A DNA stretch of 37,048 nt from Deltaproteobacteria bacterium tcs-42 (GCA_002049545.1 LLYT01000018.1:1-37048); one strand, 5' to 3'. Counted from the first letter of the stretch, positions 6,199 through 14,948 are shown. Translations and numbers: made by a program. Notes: generated from the letters alone by a model not told the origin.

Positions 6199-6354
6199 CT
6201 ACACTCTGGGGAAGCTTACTCTGGAAGACGATAAAACAGTGGCTACGATCCGCTTGTTGCCGTCGGAAAAAGGATGATTCCTGACGATAAAGTAGAGCAG
6301 GTTGGCGGCTTTTTCCTCAACAGCGGGATAAAGGTCTATAACATCGAAGGCCTG
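6199..6354 (-). pseudogene. Fic-fold protein fragment (RhuM/Fic-like)
   Basis: On the minus strand an open stretch of about 50 codons reads FDVIDLYPAVEEKAANLLYF, then IVRNHPFSDGNKRIVA, before ending at a TAG. HPFSDGNKR is the Fic core motif (HPFxxGNKR), and LYPxxEEKAAxLLYFI is the preceding helix in RhuM-type or death-on-curing-like proteins. There is no start codon in place: the fragment is butted directly onto the TAG of the yfaZ-like gene and shares its frame. Intact Fic proteins transfer AMP or related groups to targets; this piece cannot. It is a relic of another toxin-type gene. Confidence 0.8.
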
Positions 6355-6933
6355 CTAAAACGTACCGACAAAACCAATCCGCACATCATCATCAATGGTT
6401 GACCTGCCGCTGCGATCTTCAACATCCAGACGTACATTCTGATAACCGACGAACAACTTCACCTTCGGCATGACCGCGTAAGTCAAGCGGACTCCGGTTT
6501 CGAGGAGACGCTCCGAATCACGGAAGGAGAACACCTGCGGCGCATAATCAATCCCGGCAGAAATCCCCAACCCCTCAAGGTGCGGAATCACGTAATCAAC
6601 ATTGAACCCGACACCCAGATTAATAAAATCGACGTCAGGGTCGGCCTTACCAGCGTACAGCTTCACACCGGCACCCACACCGAGACCGGCAAAGTTTCCC
6701 GGATGCCCGACAAAATCGAGGCCGAGGCTTCCCAGTCTGGTGCCACCCTCATCATTGAACAGAAAACGACCCTTGAGAAAGGTCGAGCCATAGGCCGTAT
6801 CTTCAGACAAACCGGTTTCATAGGCGAGTTGAAAGCTATCGTCATTAAAACCGATATCAAACCTATCTGCAGAGACCGTCGAGACAGAGATAAAAACGAG
6901 AAAACAGAATGAAAACAACACACGAAAAATCAT
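6355..6933 (-). CDS. YfaZ-family outer-membrane protein
   Basis: The 192-residue protein has a clear signal peptide (hydrophobic residues 4-20, cleavage probably after VSA-D). The rest is alternating beta-strand-like sequence ending in aromatic Phe (RIGFVGTF), as outer-membrane barrels do. The pattern DRFDIGFNDDSFQLAYE near the mature N-terminus and the central GVGAGVKLYAG fit the YfaZ family. Its function is unknown. GGAGG lies 6-7 bp before the ATG. It is monocistronic. The stop codon abuts the Fic fragment, so downstream sequence was replaced, but the C-terminal Phe indicates that the barrel itself is complete. Confidence 0.8.
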   Translation of the reverse strand: MIFRVLFSFCFLVFISVSTVSADRFDIGFNDDSFQLAYETGLSEDTAYGSTFLKGRFLFNDEGGTRLGSLGLDFVGHPGNFAGLGVGAGVKLYAGKADPDVDFINLGVGFNVDYVIPHLEGLGISAGIDYAPQVFSFRDSERLLETGVRLTYAVMPKVKLFVGYQNVRLDVEDRSGRSTIDDDVRIGFVGTF

Positions 6934-7372
6934 ATAAACCTCCGAAAATGGCCCGTCAGAACATCTCCAATACGGGCGACAATATTTAAATCAAGTATAT
7001 CTCAACGCTGTCAATATGTCTCATTCAACACCCCGGCGTCCAGATTAAAATATGAAAAAAAGACGGACAGACAACCCCAAACAAGGTTGGCCACTAAACC
7101 ACCGTTAAAAAATTGATTTAATCGGGATATCTTGTAAAAAAGGTCGGGGATCCTTACTGACCTGTTTTTCAGATGCCACCCTTAGACCACAATAAACACA
7201 AAGGTTTAGCTGACTCATTCGGCTAAGATTTTATTATATCTACTTTGTAATCTTTTTCTCATCTTGCTACAATTCAACTTCAATCATACAACCAACGCGG
7301 CAAGTCGCGGGGAAATTTGACCCATCATTGATGAAAATGAAAATAAATCATGATTTTAGAAAGGACATTGCA
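6934..7372. other. Divergent intergenic region
   Basis: 439 bp between yfaZ-like and the DHOD-like gene. It is AT-rich and contains a weak hairpin (AGGTC at 7141-7145 with GACCT at 7159-7163, then GTTTTT), the strong promoter at 7245-7273, and a leader of about 90 nt. I see no gene in it. Confidence 0.6.
7245..7273 (+). promoter_or_regulatory. Strong sigma-70 promoter for the DHOD-like gene
   Basis: TTGTAA (7245-7250) and TACAAT (7268-7273) are spaced exactly 17 bp. Transcription would begin about 7280, leaving an untranslated leader of roughly 93 nt that includes ATG codons at 7328-7340 in frame with the gene but without a good ribosome binding site. Confidence 0.75.
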
Positions 7373-8368
7373 ATGACAGACTTATCGACAACATATATGG
7401 GGTTGAATTTAATAAACCCGATTATCGCGGGAAGTTCAGCATTATCCAATTCAGTGGCCGGGGTCAAAAAGCTCGAAGAGGGGGGAGCGGGAGCGGTCGT
7501 CCTCAAGTCGATCTTTGAGGAGGAAATCATCCACGAAATGGATGATCTGATGAAGGGGGTCCCTGAGACAAGCCGTTACATGGAACGCTTTGATTATCAT
7601 GATCTGGTCATTCGGCGTGATCAACTTAAAAATTATACCACCTTGATCCGGGAGGCAAAAGAGAACGTCTCGATTCCGATCATAGCCAGCATCAACTGCG
7701 CCTTCTCCTATGAGTGGACAGACTACGCAAAGCGGCTGGAAACCGCAGGTGCAGATGCCATTGAGCTGAACATGTTTTTTCTGCCAACGGAGCAGAACCG
7801 CAGCGCTGATGAAATAGAGCAGACCTACTTCAAGATTATCGAAAGCGTCCTCGATAGTGTTTCCATTCCGGTCTCATTGAAGATCAGCCATTATTTCACC
7901 CATCTTGGTTCGATGATTCACAACCTGTCGAATACGGGGATTTCAGGTCTGGTGCTTTTCAACCGTTTTTACAGCCCCGATTTCGACATTGAGAAACTTA
8001 AAGTGGTGCAAACCAACGTACTCAGTTCGCCGGCGGAACTGAGCACATCACTACGCTGGATTGCCATGATGTCACAAAAGATTTCCTGTGAGCTGGTTGC
8101 GTCCACCGGTGTCCACGACGGCGCCGCAGTGATCAAACAATTGCTGGCAGGTGCCCAGGCGGTACAGGTTGTCTCGGCGCTATATCAACACAGCCCGGAG
8201 CATATCCACACAATGGTGGATGACCTGGAATCCTGGATGTGCCGCCACAACTACAAACGTCTTGAAAATTTCCGCGGCAAGATGAGTCAGGACAAGGGCA
8301 CCGATCCGGCCACCTACGAAAGGGTGCAGTTCATGAAGTATTTCACCGGCCAGAATGAGATCACCTAG
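7373..8368 (+). CDS. Dihydroorotate dehydrogenase-like flavoprotein
   Basis: The product is 331 residues with the FMN-binding TIM-barrel pattern of class 1 dihydroorotate dehydrogenase-like proteins: TTYMGLNLINPIIAGSSALS at the start, GAGAVVLKSIFEEEI, PIIASINCAF, GADAIELNMFF, SIPVSLKIS and a C-terminal LLAGAQAVQVVSALY phosphate-site strand. True PyrD enzymes oxidise dihydroorotate. This subfamily (DHOD-like, often annotated from anaerobes) has no proven substrate and usually coexists with a genuine pyrD elsewhere. The ATG at 7373 follows AAAGGA by 9 bp and gives the conserved family N-terminus. A longer frame from 7328 lacks a ribosome binding site. It is monocistronic. Confidence 0.82.
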   Translation: MTDLSTTYMGLNLINPIIAGSSALSNSVAGVKKLEEGGAGAVVLKSIFEEEIIHEMDDLMKGVPETSRYMERFDYHDLVIRRDQLKNYTTLIREAKENVSIPIIASINCAFSYEWTDYAKRLETAGADAIELNMFFLPTEQNRSADEIEQTYFKIIESVLDSVSIPVSLKISHYFTHLGSMIHNLSNTGISGLVLFNRFYSPDFDIEKLKVVQTNVLSSPAELSTSLRWIAMMSQKISCELVASTGVHDGAAVIKQLLAGAQAVQVVSALYQHSPEHIHTMVDDLESWMCRHNYKRLENFRGKMSQDKGTDPATYERVQFMKYFTGQNEIT

Positions 8369-8408
8369 CGACAGCGTCGGGAGAGCTTCTGGAGATATCA
8401 GTAAAAGC

Positions 8409-8456
8409 GGGCTGTTATCGTGAGTGTGATTAAAAATACCAGCGCAATAACAGCCC
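8409..8456. terminator. Inverted repeat between convergent genes
   Basis: GGGCTGTTAT (8409-8418) pairs perfectly with ATAACAGCCC (8447-8456) across a 28-base loop. It spans the last codons of the outer-membrane gene and the gap to the DHOD-like gene. There is no T-run, so termination is only a possibility. Confidence 0.4.
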
Positions 8457-9740
8457 ACCACTATCATTCGCCGAACCAAACTCACTGCGAATAACGGGCA
8501 ACTGTGTTAGCGGATGAGTTTGTGATTTCCTGCCCGTGGTGATGGCCCAGAATAGATCAAGTTGCAGGTTGTCAGCCAGAGAAATGACCAATTGTGGTCG
8601 AAGCAAACTGGAGTGATCCTCGATATTATAAATCAATAGCCCACTTGCTGTGACCAACGGATGAAATTGATATGACGGACCCAACAACAGGTAGTGCCGT
8701 GCCAGTAAAAAACTGAGCCCTTCGGAGATCGGTGCTGACCTGGCTACCAGGGGATATTCATTCGGGTTGTCGCTGCCGATGCCATTAAACAGATATTCAC
8801 CGAGCAATACCAGACCATTGTCAAAACGGTACCATCCTTCCACAGCGGCCATCCCGAAATCGTCATACAGATCTCCCTGCGGTTGGTCCACATCTGTGCC
8901 TTGATACCAGCTCAGTTCAGCCTTAAGCCCGACCTTCCCAACTTCTCCGCCCAGGCCGAATCCCAGCATTGAACGCCCTCTTAAACGTCCCCCAATAGCG
9001 AGGACATCGATATTTTTGAAGTTCTCACCCAAGGTCAGCAAATAGCTGTTGTCTTTTTTTTCAGCCCCGAATACAGCGATCCCGCCAACCTGTCCCGCCA
9101 TGCCGAAATAGCGAGTTGCTCTGATGGCATCCACTCCGGAACGGACATCGACATCAATGGCATCGGGGGGAAACGGGGCAATGATATCGAGGGGTGAAAA
9201 CAGGCTGATGCGACCGAATCCGACAGCTTGCCGTCCAAACGACCAATTAAAATCACCCATTTTCCCACGCAGATTGAGCCGGTCAACCTGCAACTGCCCA
9301 CTGAATCGCTCACCCTCATGCCAGTTTTTCTGCAAATCGAAACGACGATTGACCGAATTCTCCGGCAACGCAACAACTCCGGCGCGACTGACCCAGAGTA
9401 ATTGCTGATCCAGAGAAAATTCGAGATCAAAACGCTGAAGCAACTGCCCGGTCAGATCAAGACGGATACGATCAGCAGACAACGCTCCCTCCTGATCTGC
9501 AGAGGGAAAATTTTCGCTATAAAGATTGAAGGATTTCAGTGAGCCGTGAATGGAGATATCATCGAGGTTTTTCGCCACCGAATAAGACGGAGCAACGATG
9601 ATCCCCAGAACAATTATAAGCGGCAGAATCGACTTGCACGGCCGATGTAAAGGGGAAAATGTGAGCCTTGAGATGGGCGGGGCGAGCTCATCGGCGACGC
9701 TATTGAACAGGCGCATAAAAAGGACACGGAACCATTTCAC
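8430..9740 (-). CDS. Outer-membrane beta-barrel partner of the ABC cluster
   Basis: This protein of about 436 residues has an unusually long basic N-terminal region (1-36), a hydrophobic signal segment (about 37-57, SILPLIIVLGIIV then SYSVA), and strand-rich sequence (SLKSFNLYSENF, FDLEFSLDQQLLWVSR, NWSFGRQAVGFGRISLFSPL) ending in the aromatic RWYF typical of outer-membrane barrels. I do not recognise a named family. The GTG at 9740 overlaps the stop of the ABC ATPase gene (GTGA) and has GGAG 8 bp upstream, so coupling is likely. An ATG at 9716 would shorten the leader. Operon position suggests that it receives or passes on whatever the ABC system exports. Confidence 0.7.
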   Translation of the reverse strand: MKWFRVLFMRLFNSVADELAPPISRLTFSPLHRPCKSILPLIIVLGIIVAPSYSVAKNLDDISIHGSLKSFNLYSENFPSADQEGALSADRIRLDLTGQLLQRFDLEFSLDQQLLWVSRAGVVALPENSVNRRFDLQKNWHEGERFSGQLQVDRLNLRGKMGDFNWSFGRQAVGFGRISLFSPLDIIAPFPPDAIDVDVRSGVDAIRATRYFGMAGQVGGIAVFGAEKKDNSYLLTLGENFKNIDVLAIGGRLRGRSMLGFGLGGEVGKVGLKAELSWYQGTDVDQPQGDLYDDFGMAAVEGWYRFDNGLVLLGEYLFNGIGSDNPNEYPLVARSAPISEGLSFLLARHYLLLGPSYQFHPLVTASGLLIYNIEDHSSLLRPQLVISLADNLQLDLFWAITTGRKSQTHPLTQLPVIRSEFGSANDSGGLLLRWYF

Positions 9741-10414
9741 TGGTCCGACTCCAGATGACCATCGTGCAAACGGACGACCCGTTTGCCATGGGAAATCACC
9801 AGCGGATCGTGGGAGCTGAAAATGAAGGTTGCGCCCTGCTCCTGGTTCAGCCGCTGCATCAATGCCAGCAACTCTTCACTGGCGTGGGAATCGAGACTGG
9901 CAGTCGGTTCATCGGCCAGAACCACCGTCGGTTCGGAAGCCATGGCTCGGGCAATAGCAACCCGCTGTTGCTGTCCCCCCGAAAGGTCAGAAGGTTTCCG
10001 ATTTTCCAGCCCATCCAGCCCTAACAAAGAAAAAAGATCCGTTACTCGCTCACGGCGCTCTCTTTTGTCGACGCGCTGTAACATCAGGGTAAATTCAGCA
10101 TTTTCAGCGGCGGTTAACACCGGAATCAGATTATAAGACTGAAAAATGAACCCGATATTGCGCAAACGCAATTCAGAAAGCATTTTTTGATCGGCGTGAC
10201 CAATTTCCTGACCTTCCAACCAGATTTCCCCACGGGTGGGCTGATCAAGGCAGCCGATCATGTTGAGCAGCGTGGTTTTACCGCTCCCGGAAGGACCGGC
10301 AAAGACACTGAATTCTCCCGCTTCGATTGACAAAGAAAAATCATCAACAGCAACCACCTCCTGATTGCCGAGGGGATATATTTTGGTGACCGATTTCAAT
10401 TCAATTAATGCCAT
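9737..10414 (-). CDS. ABC transporter ATPase, LolD/MacB type
   Basis: The 225-residue nucleotide-binding protein has Walker A GPSGSGKTT (about 40-48), the Q-loop in IGFIFQSYNLIPVLTA, signature LSGGQQQRVAIARA, Walker B VVLADEPTASLD and a switch His in FSSHD. The YNLIPVLTAAEN stretch is typical of the LolD/MacB/FtsE branch, which powers mechanotransmission ABC systems rather than substrate channels. It would drive the two FtsX-type permeases encoded just upstream in the same direction. It is separated from the second permease gene by about 135 bp of non-coding DNA and overlaps the outer-membrane gene by 3 bases. Confidence 0.93.
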   Translation of the reverse strand: MALIELKSVTKIYPLGNQEVVAVDDFSLSIEAGEFSVFAGPSGSGKTTLLNMIGCLDQPTRGEIWLEGQEIGHADQKMLSELRLRNIGFIFQSYNLIPVLTAAENAEFTLMLQRVDKRERRERVTDLFSLLGLDGLENRKPSDLSGGQQQRVAIARAMASEPTVVLADEPTASLDSHASEELLALMQRLNQEQGATFIFSSHDPLVISHGKRVVRLHDGHLESDQ

Positions 10415-10548
10415 ATTGCGACAAACCTTCCCGGAGTATAACCATCATCTTTTACGGCAGTGCAGATTTCAATTCCCCTCACCCGGCCCCCCTTGCCCAG
10501 GAGAGGAAATCTTTCAAGTTGGCAGAAGATTAACGCCAACCGGAAATC

Positions 10549-11781
10549 TCAATGATGCCTTATCGCAGCAGCCGGACTGATCCTCCCTGCCTTGACGGCT
10601 GGATAAACCGCTGCCAGCAGGGACAAAATCAGCAAATAGACTGAAATCTTCCCCATCCAGGGGAGATCCCAACCTGCCCGCATGATGGGATCGAAAACGA
10701 CCCCGCCAAACTCGAGAGTTTCACTGATAAAGTTGCGCATATCGATACCGACCACCTGCAGATACCAGGTTGCCAGGGAGCCAAGACTACTGCCAATCAC
10801 CATCGATACCAGCCCCAGCAACAAAGCTTCGATGAAAACCAGTATGCGCAATCTCGCCGTGCTGGCTCCAACCGCCAGAATAATTCCGAATTCACGAAAT
10901 CGCTCCATAACCGACATCAACAGCGTATTAATCACCCCGATAGTGACAATCAGCATCATGATCACAAAGATAAATTTCTGACTGGCATAATCGAGCCGGA
11001 TCGCATTGTAAAGGTTGGGCATCGCCCTTTCCCAGCTCATTCCTTCCAGAGTACTGTGAGGTTTCAGCAGTTCTTGCAATTGTGGCAATACCAAATAATT
11101 AAGGTCCTGATCTTCCAGAACAATCGCCAATTCGTGAATATCATCGGGATTTCCAACCATTGCGGCAGCTCGATTGTGCCCAACCATCAGCAATCTCTTA
11201 TCAACGCTTTTTATTCCCGTTTTGATCACTCCGTGAACCCGGAACATTTCACTGACCAGTTCTCCGGAACGGTGTTGCAGGGTGACAACAAATTTATTCC
11301 CCTTCTTCAATTGAAGTTCCTTCAGTAGCAGATGACCAAGAATCGCTTCCCGCCCCTCCAGAGAGGTCAACCATTGATCATCCGGCAACCCCCGTAAAAA
11401 AGGATTGACCTGCCGTTCTACCGCAGGAACCACTCCGGTGAGCAAGATACCGCGACTTTCCCGACTTGACTGGGCCAGTCCCGGCAGATAAAGCCGTGGC
11501 AAAACCGCCTCGACACCATCAATCTGACCGATTTCCCCGGCCAGATCGTGAGGATTGAATGAGAGCTTTTCATCGCGAGTTTTCAAGTAGTCTTGCCGAA
11601 AAACCACCAGATGCCCGGTTCCTGCACGGACACCGCTATCGATCATGGCCGAATAGACTCCGTAAGAGAGATTATGAAATGCCTGGATCAGCATCAGACT
11701 GAAACTGAGGGCCGCCAGAGTTATCAGGGTGCGTCGCCGGCTACGCCAGAGGTTTTTCCAGGCCAGATTAAACAGTTCCAT
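10549..11781 (-). CDS. FtsX-type ABC permease (second)
   Basis: This protein of about 410 residues has the MacB/LolC layout. A basic N-terminus (LAWKNLWRSRRRTLI) leads into one membrane helix, followed by a large periplasmic MacB_PCD-like domain (about 45-265), then three C-terminal helices with the FtsX motif ERFREFGIILAVGAS, and a final PAVKAGRISPAAAIRHH. The ATG at 11781 is preceded by AGGAG at 5-6 bp and gives the normal family start; an upstream frame to 11871 is not supported. It probably pairs with the permease encoded upstream as a heterodimer, as LolC and LolE do. Confidence 0.88.
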   Translation of the reverse strand: MELFNLAWKNLWRSRRRTLITLAALSFSLMLIQAFHNLSYGVYSAMIDSGVRAGTGHLVVFRQDYLKTRDEKLSFNPHDLAGEIGQIDGVEAVLPRLYLPGLAQSSRESRGILLTGVVPAVERQVNPFLRGLPDDQWLTSLEGREAILGHLLLKELQLKKGNKFVVTLQHRSGELVSEMFRVHGVIKTGIKSVDKRLLMVGHNRAAAMVGNPDDIHELAIVLEDQDLNYLVLPQLQELLKPHSTLEGMSWERAMPNLYNAIRLDYASQKFIFVIMMLIVTIGVINTLLMSVMERFREFGIILAVGASTARLRILVFIEALLLGLVSMVIGSSLGSLATWYLQVVGIDMRNFISETLEFGGVVFDPIMRAGWDLPWMGKISVYLLILSLLAAVYPAVKAGRISPAAAIRHH

Positions 11782-12047
11782 AGGACTCCTGACGGACAAG
11801 CAAAAATCGACAAGACAGCTGCAACGACTATATTTAATCCAGACCTTCGAATCTTTCCCAGCATCTGACAAAGGGGGATTCGTATGCCAGGGCTAACGTT
11901 GATGCACTTGTAAAAGCTTATGGGTCGCTAAGCATTACTTTCGTCCCACAAGGTCTGGTGTTTTTTTCAGGGGCGAAAGGATGCATCAGGGATGTCCGGG
12001 TCCTGACAAAACGCCGTACGCTGCGGGGCGGACTTTTTGCGATGCCA
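11782..12047 (-). other. Long gap inside the ABC cluster
   Basis: 266 bp separate two permease genes in a cluster whose other junctions overlap or are about 135 bp. The minus strand has no convincing gene, and I see no clean terminator. It may hold a secondary promoter or processing site. Confidence 0.4.
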
Positions 12048-13268
12048 TCACTCCTCACGAATTGCGACGACGGGCTGCATTTTTGCCGCACGGTTTGCCG
12101 GCAGAAAACCAGCCAACAGACTGACGATCAACAGACAGACAGAAGGAATCAAAATGTTGCCCGGCTCAATCACCGCATGGAGCCGGGGCAGAATGGTTCC
12201 ACCAGCATAGGTAATCGGCGTCAGAGTACCGGACAGATCGACCCCGACCAGCGCCATATACAGGCTCAAGGCGATTCCGACAACAGCTCCGCAAACCAAT
12301 CCCAGACTCCCCATAATGGTGGTTTCCAGAAGAATCATGACGCGGATTTGTCCCGGTCGCATGCCAAGTGCCATCAGCACTCCAAGTTCTCGGGTCCGCT
12401 CCATGACCGCCATAAAAAACGTATTGAGAATCCCCAAACCTGTCGCGATATAAAGAATAGTGACGATAATCATTCGCGAAACATCGTAACTGGCAACAAC
12501 CTCAGCCATCTCCGGCAACATCTCACCCCAGTCCAGAATTTCCAGCGTCTCATGCAGGTCAACCCGATACTTTTCTGCCAGGGAAGCTGCATTGAACGGC
12601 TGATCGATCTTTACGGCAATTTCATGAACCTGCCCCGGCAAAACCAGAACCTGTTGCAACCAGGCTAACGGCACCAGAGCCAACGAATTGTCATGACCAA
12701 TATCACCGGTAGAAAAAATCCCCTTGACCAGCAACAGATCGTTACCAATTGACCCATCTGCTGCCTGGGTGACAAAAACCAGCTGATCTCCCGGCACAAC
12801 ATTGAGACGGCGTGCCAGTCCGGAACCGAGAACAGCACCATTGGGGTCTTCAGTGGTCAGGTAATTTCCATCAATCAAGGATTCGTGCAGGCTGGTCACA
12901 GTCTGTTCCTGCAGCGGTAAAATCCCCAGAATTTCGGCCGGCGAGCTGTTCTGCTGACGGGAAAGCAAACCGAAGCTACGCAGGCGCTGTGAATAACCGA
13001 GAACGTCCTCCTGTTCCAGAACCGTTCCAATAGATTCGTCGCTTTGAAAATGGCGGAACATGTCCCGGTCATCCTGATAGCCTTTGGCACTGATCACCAG
13101 ATGACCGTAATACTGTTCCGTGGCCGTTGCGAGCATATCACGCAACATTCCGGAAAAAACTCCCAGCGCCAGAATCAGCAGGGCGGAAGAGATAATCATC
13201 GCCGACAGAGTCAAAAGTGTACGTCTGCGATTGCGCCAGATATTACGTAATGCCAGCTGGTAAAGCAT
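12048..13268 (-). CDS. FtsX-type ABC permease (first)
   Basis: The 406-residue protein has the same architecture as the other permease: LALRNIWRNRRRTLLTLSAM then a membrane helix, a periplasmic domain beginning about GHLVISAKGYQDD, and a C-terminal three-helix FtsX block with ERTRELGVLMALGMRPGQIR and a final NRAAKMQPVVAIREE. Its start codon overlaps the stop of the LolA-like gene (TAATG), which argues for co-translation. Together with the second permease and the ATPase it should form a mechanotransmission ABC complex acting on a periplasmic or membrane-anchored client. The client is not evident. Confidence 0.88.
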   Translation of the reverse strand: MLYQLALRNIWRNRRRTLLTLSAMIISSALLILALGVFSGMLRDMLATATEQYYGHLVISAKGYQDDRDMFRHFQSDESIGTVLEQEDVLGYSQRLRSFGLLSRQQNSSPAEILGILPLQEQTVTSLHESLIDGNYLTTEDPNGAVLGSGLARRLNVVPGDQLVFVTQAADGSIGNDLLLVKGIFSTGDIGHDNSLALVPLAWLQQVLVLPGQVHEIAVKIDQPFNAASLAEKYRVDLHETLEILDWGEMLPEMAEVVASYDVSRMIIVTILYIATGLGILNTFFMAVMERTRELGVLMALGMRPGQIRVMILLETTIMGSLGLVCGAVVGIALSLYMALVGVDLSGTLTPITYAGGTILPRLHAVIEPGNILIPSVCLLIVSLLAGFLPANRAAKMQPVVAIREE

Positions 13269-14020
13269 TAACGACGCCCTTTCAGGTTGCCGAGAGAAAA
13301 GAAGTCCTCCCTTAAGTCGACATCGAACTGCAATTTGCGGTAATGCATAACCGTCTTTTCTTGCGGTTTTTCCAGTGGCAAAACGGTCATTTTCAGCGGG
13401 ATGGTTCGCCCGCTGACCGTCTGCACATCAGCAAACAAAATCTGCCGTACCAGGATATCTGCTTCGTCAAAGTAATCGATCTGCAACGGAACCAATTGTT
13501 TTTTGCCAACCTGATAGATAATTTTACCCCAGATAACCGCAGCATCCGGCTTCGGTATCCCTTCAATCCACCAACTTTCACGGTTTTCATCGAGCAAGGT
13601 AAAATCGTAATCCTGATCAATATGATTCGCTTTAACCAGATCATCATTGGTGATATGGCTCCCCATCCAGGCCCCTCCCATCATCGATGGCGGGATACGG
13701 ATCACCCGATCGACCTTGGGCAGGTAATTCCAGACTTCGTTTTCCACCTTGAGGGTTGCCACCCCCTTTTCTTTCACCGGGGCGAGAATCCGCACCAAAA
13801 ACCGCTCCCGTCCGAGTGACCACGATTCCATTTGCAGATGACGTTTCCAATGCCCCGTAACAACCGTCATTTCCATTTCAGAAATCGCTGACTGCCCGGT
13901 GTATTGCTGTTCAACAGTCCGGATCAATTCACGCAGATCGATAGCTGCAGAAGAAACAATCGATCCAGATAAAAACAGAGCAACCAAAAATAAGACTTTA
14001 ATCAAAGTAGTAAATTTCAT
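13268..14020 (-). CDS. LolA-like outer-membrane lipoprotein-sorting protein
   Basis: This is a 250-residue secreted protein: signal peptide at about 1-24 (LIKVLFLVALFLSG, then SSA-A), then DLRELIRTVEQQYTGQSAIS and a beta-rich half-barrel with VWNYLPKVDRVIRIPPSMMG and GAWMGSHITNDDLV. These are hallmarks of the LolA-like family annotated as outer membrane lipoprotein-sorting protein. LolA proper shuttles lipoproteins across the periplasm; this divergent family is usually encoded with its own FtsX-type permeases, as here. The ATG at 14020 follows GGAG at good spacing; an ATG four codons upstream lacks one. It is the first gene of the five-gene cluster. Confidence 0.85.
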   Translation of the reverse strand: MKFTTLIKVLFLVALFLSGSIVSSAAIDLRELIRTVEQQYTGQSAISEMEMTVVTGHWKRHLQMESWSLGRERFLVRILAPVKEKGVATLKVENEVWNYLPKVDRVIRIPPSMMGGAWMGSHITNDDLVKANHIDQDYDFTLLDENRESWWIEGIPKPDAAVIWGKIIYQVGKKQLVPLQIDYFDEADILVRQILFADVQTVSGRTIPLKMTVLPLEKPQEKTVMHYRKLQFDVDLREDFFSLGNLKGRR

Positions 14021-14237
14021 TGTGATCTCCATGGAGAGATTGAAAAGAGATCAACGCCTTGCACTCTGTGCCGGTAAATCCCCGTTGATTCACTTTTAAT
14101 TATAGCCTTGATTATCACTGTTTCCCGAAAGAAACGTCAATTTTTGCCTGGCCACACCATAAGTTTTTGCGAATGCATCAAATCGGAATTTGGAAGAAAC
14201 CTGCTTAAACCGACAGACAAAATTCAGTCGTCTCCGT

Positions 14238-14948
14238 TCAGGCATATAACTGATCCCAGCATAGAGACGACTGCATCAACAACTCTTCATCCCGATCAGG
14301 ATGACTGAGCAGGTAGCGAACCAATCCACACAGTTGAAAACTTCGCCCATCCAGGCCAGCCCGGGCCATCCCATCCGCAACACCTGAAAACAAAGTCTTG
14401 TAGAGCTGCAGCTGAAACTGATGCATCATGACAGGTTGCACCTCCCCAAACACCTGACCCGTCACTGCTGCTCGACAATGCTCAACATCGGTTGAGCTGA
14501 TACTGCGACAAAACAATGGTCGTACCGGATAAACAAGACACCACCCCTGATCATCCAAAAAAGCACACTTGCGCCGGAGTATCATCCGTTCATCATCATC
14601 CAGCCCACGCACATCACGCCAGAGTTGATCGAGACGCGCAACAATTTGCGCCAAATCAACAGAGTCGAGTTGGCGCAGAAACCGGGCCATAGCAATCCCT
14701 TCAAGCAGGGTGATTGAAACATTGACGACACAACAATCCTGGCATCCCGGGCCGCAGGCAAGTAAACTGCGATCACCACCTTGCTGCCGCTCAATCAGGG
14801 TTTCAGCTTCAGAACAAACCTGAGTTAATTCGGCCAGTAACGGAGCAACATCTGACTTGTCAAAGGTTGGTAAAGCAAAGCGTTTCTGCGTTTGCAAAAG
14901 AAGTTGTCTAAAATCAAAACGTTCCATATTTTCACATCCAATACCCAT
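14238..14948 (-). CDS. YkgJ-type cysteine-cluster protein
   Basis: The protein has about 229-236 residues. The motif CGPGCQDCCVVNVSI near residue 65 and later cysteines in RRKCAFLDDQGWCLVYPVRPLFCR form the CxxC..CC / C..C..RP..CR pattern of the YkgJ (zinc/iron-chelating) family. The cluster probably binds Zn or Fe-S; no reaction is established. Two start codons are possible (14948 and 14927), and neither has a strong ribosome binding site. It is transcribed divergently from rmuC, with an 88-bp gap, and does not appear to be in an operon. Confidence 0.85.
   Translation of the reverse strand: MGIGCENMERFDFRQLLLQTQKRFALPTFDKSDVAPLLAELTQVCSEAETLIERQQGGDRSLLACGPGCQDCCVVNVSITLLEGIAMARFLRQLDSVDLAQIVARLDQLWRDVRGLDDDERMILRRKCAFLDDQGWCLVYPVRPLFCRSISSTDVEHCRAAVTGQVFGEVQPVMMHQFQLQLYKTLFSGVADGMARAGLDGRSFQLCGLVRYLLSHPDRDEELLMQSSLCWDQLYA

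Noticed and set aside
6047-6277. Plus-strand open frame of 76 codons
   Set aside because: Its first part is MITE A sequence and the rest is the complement of the Fic fragment.
9035-9430. Alternative-frame open reading frame within the outer-membrane gene
   Set aside because: It is a shadow frame; the enclosing frame has a signal peptide, strand pattern and C-terminal Phe.
11958-12668. Long plus-strand open frame of 236 codons
   Set aside because: It lies antisense to a well supported FtsX-type permease and has a biased composition rich in Gln, Arg, Asn and Ser.
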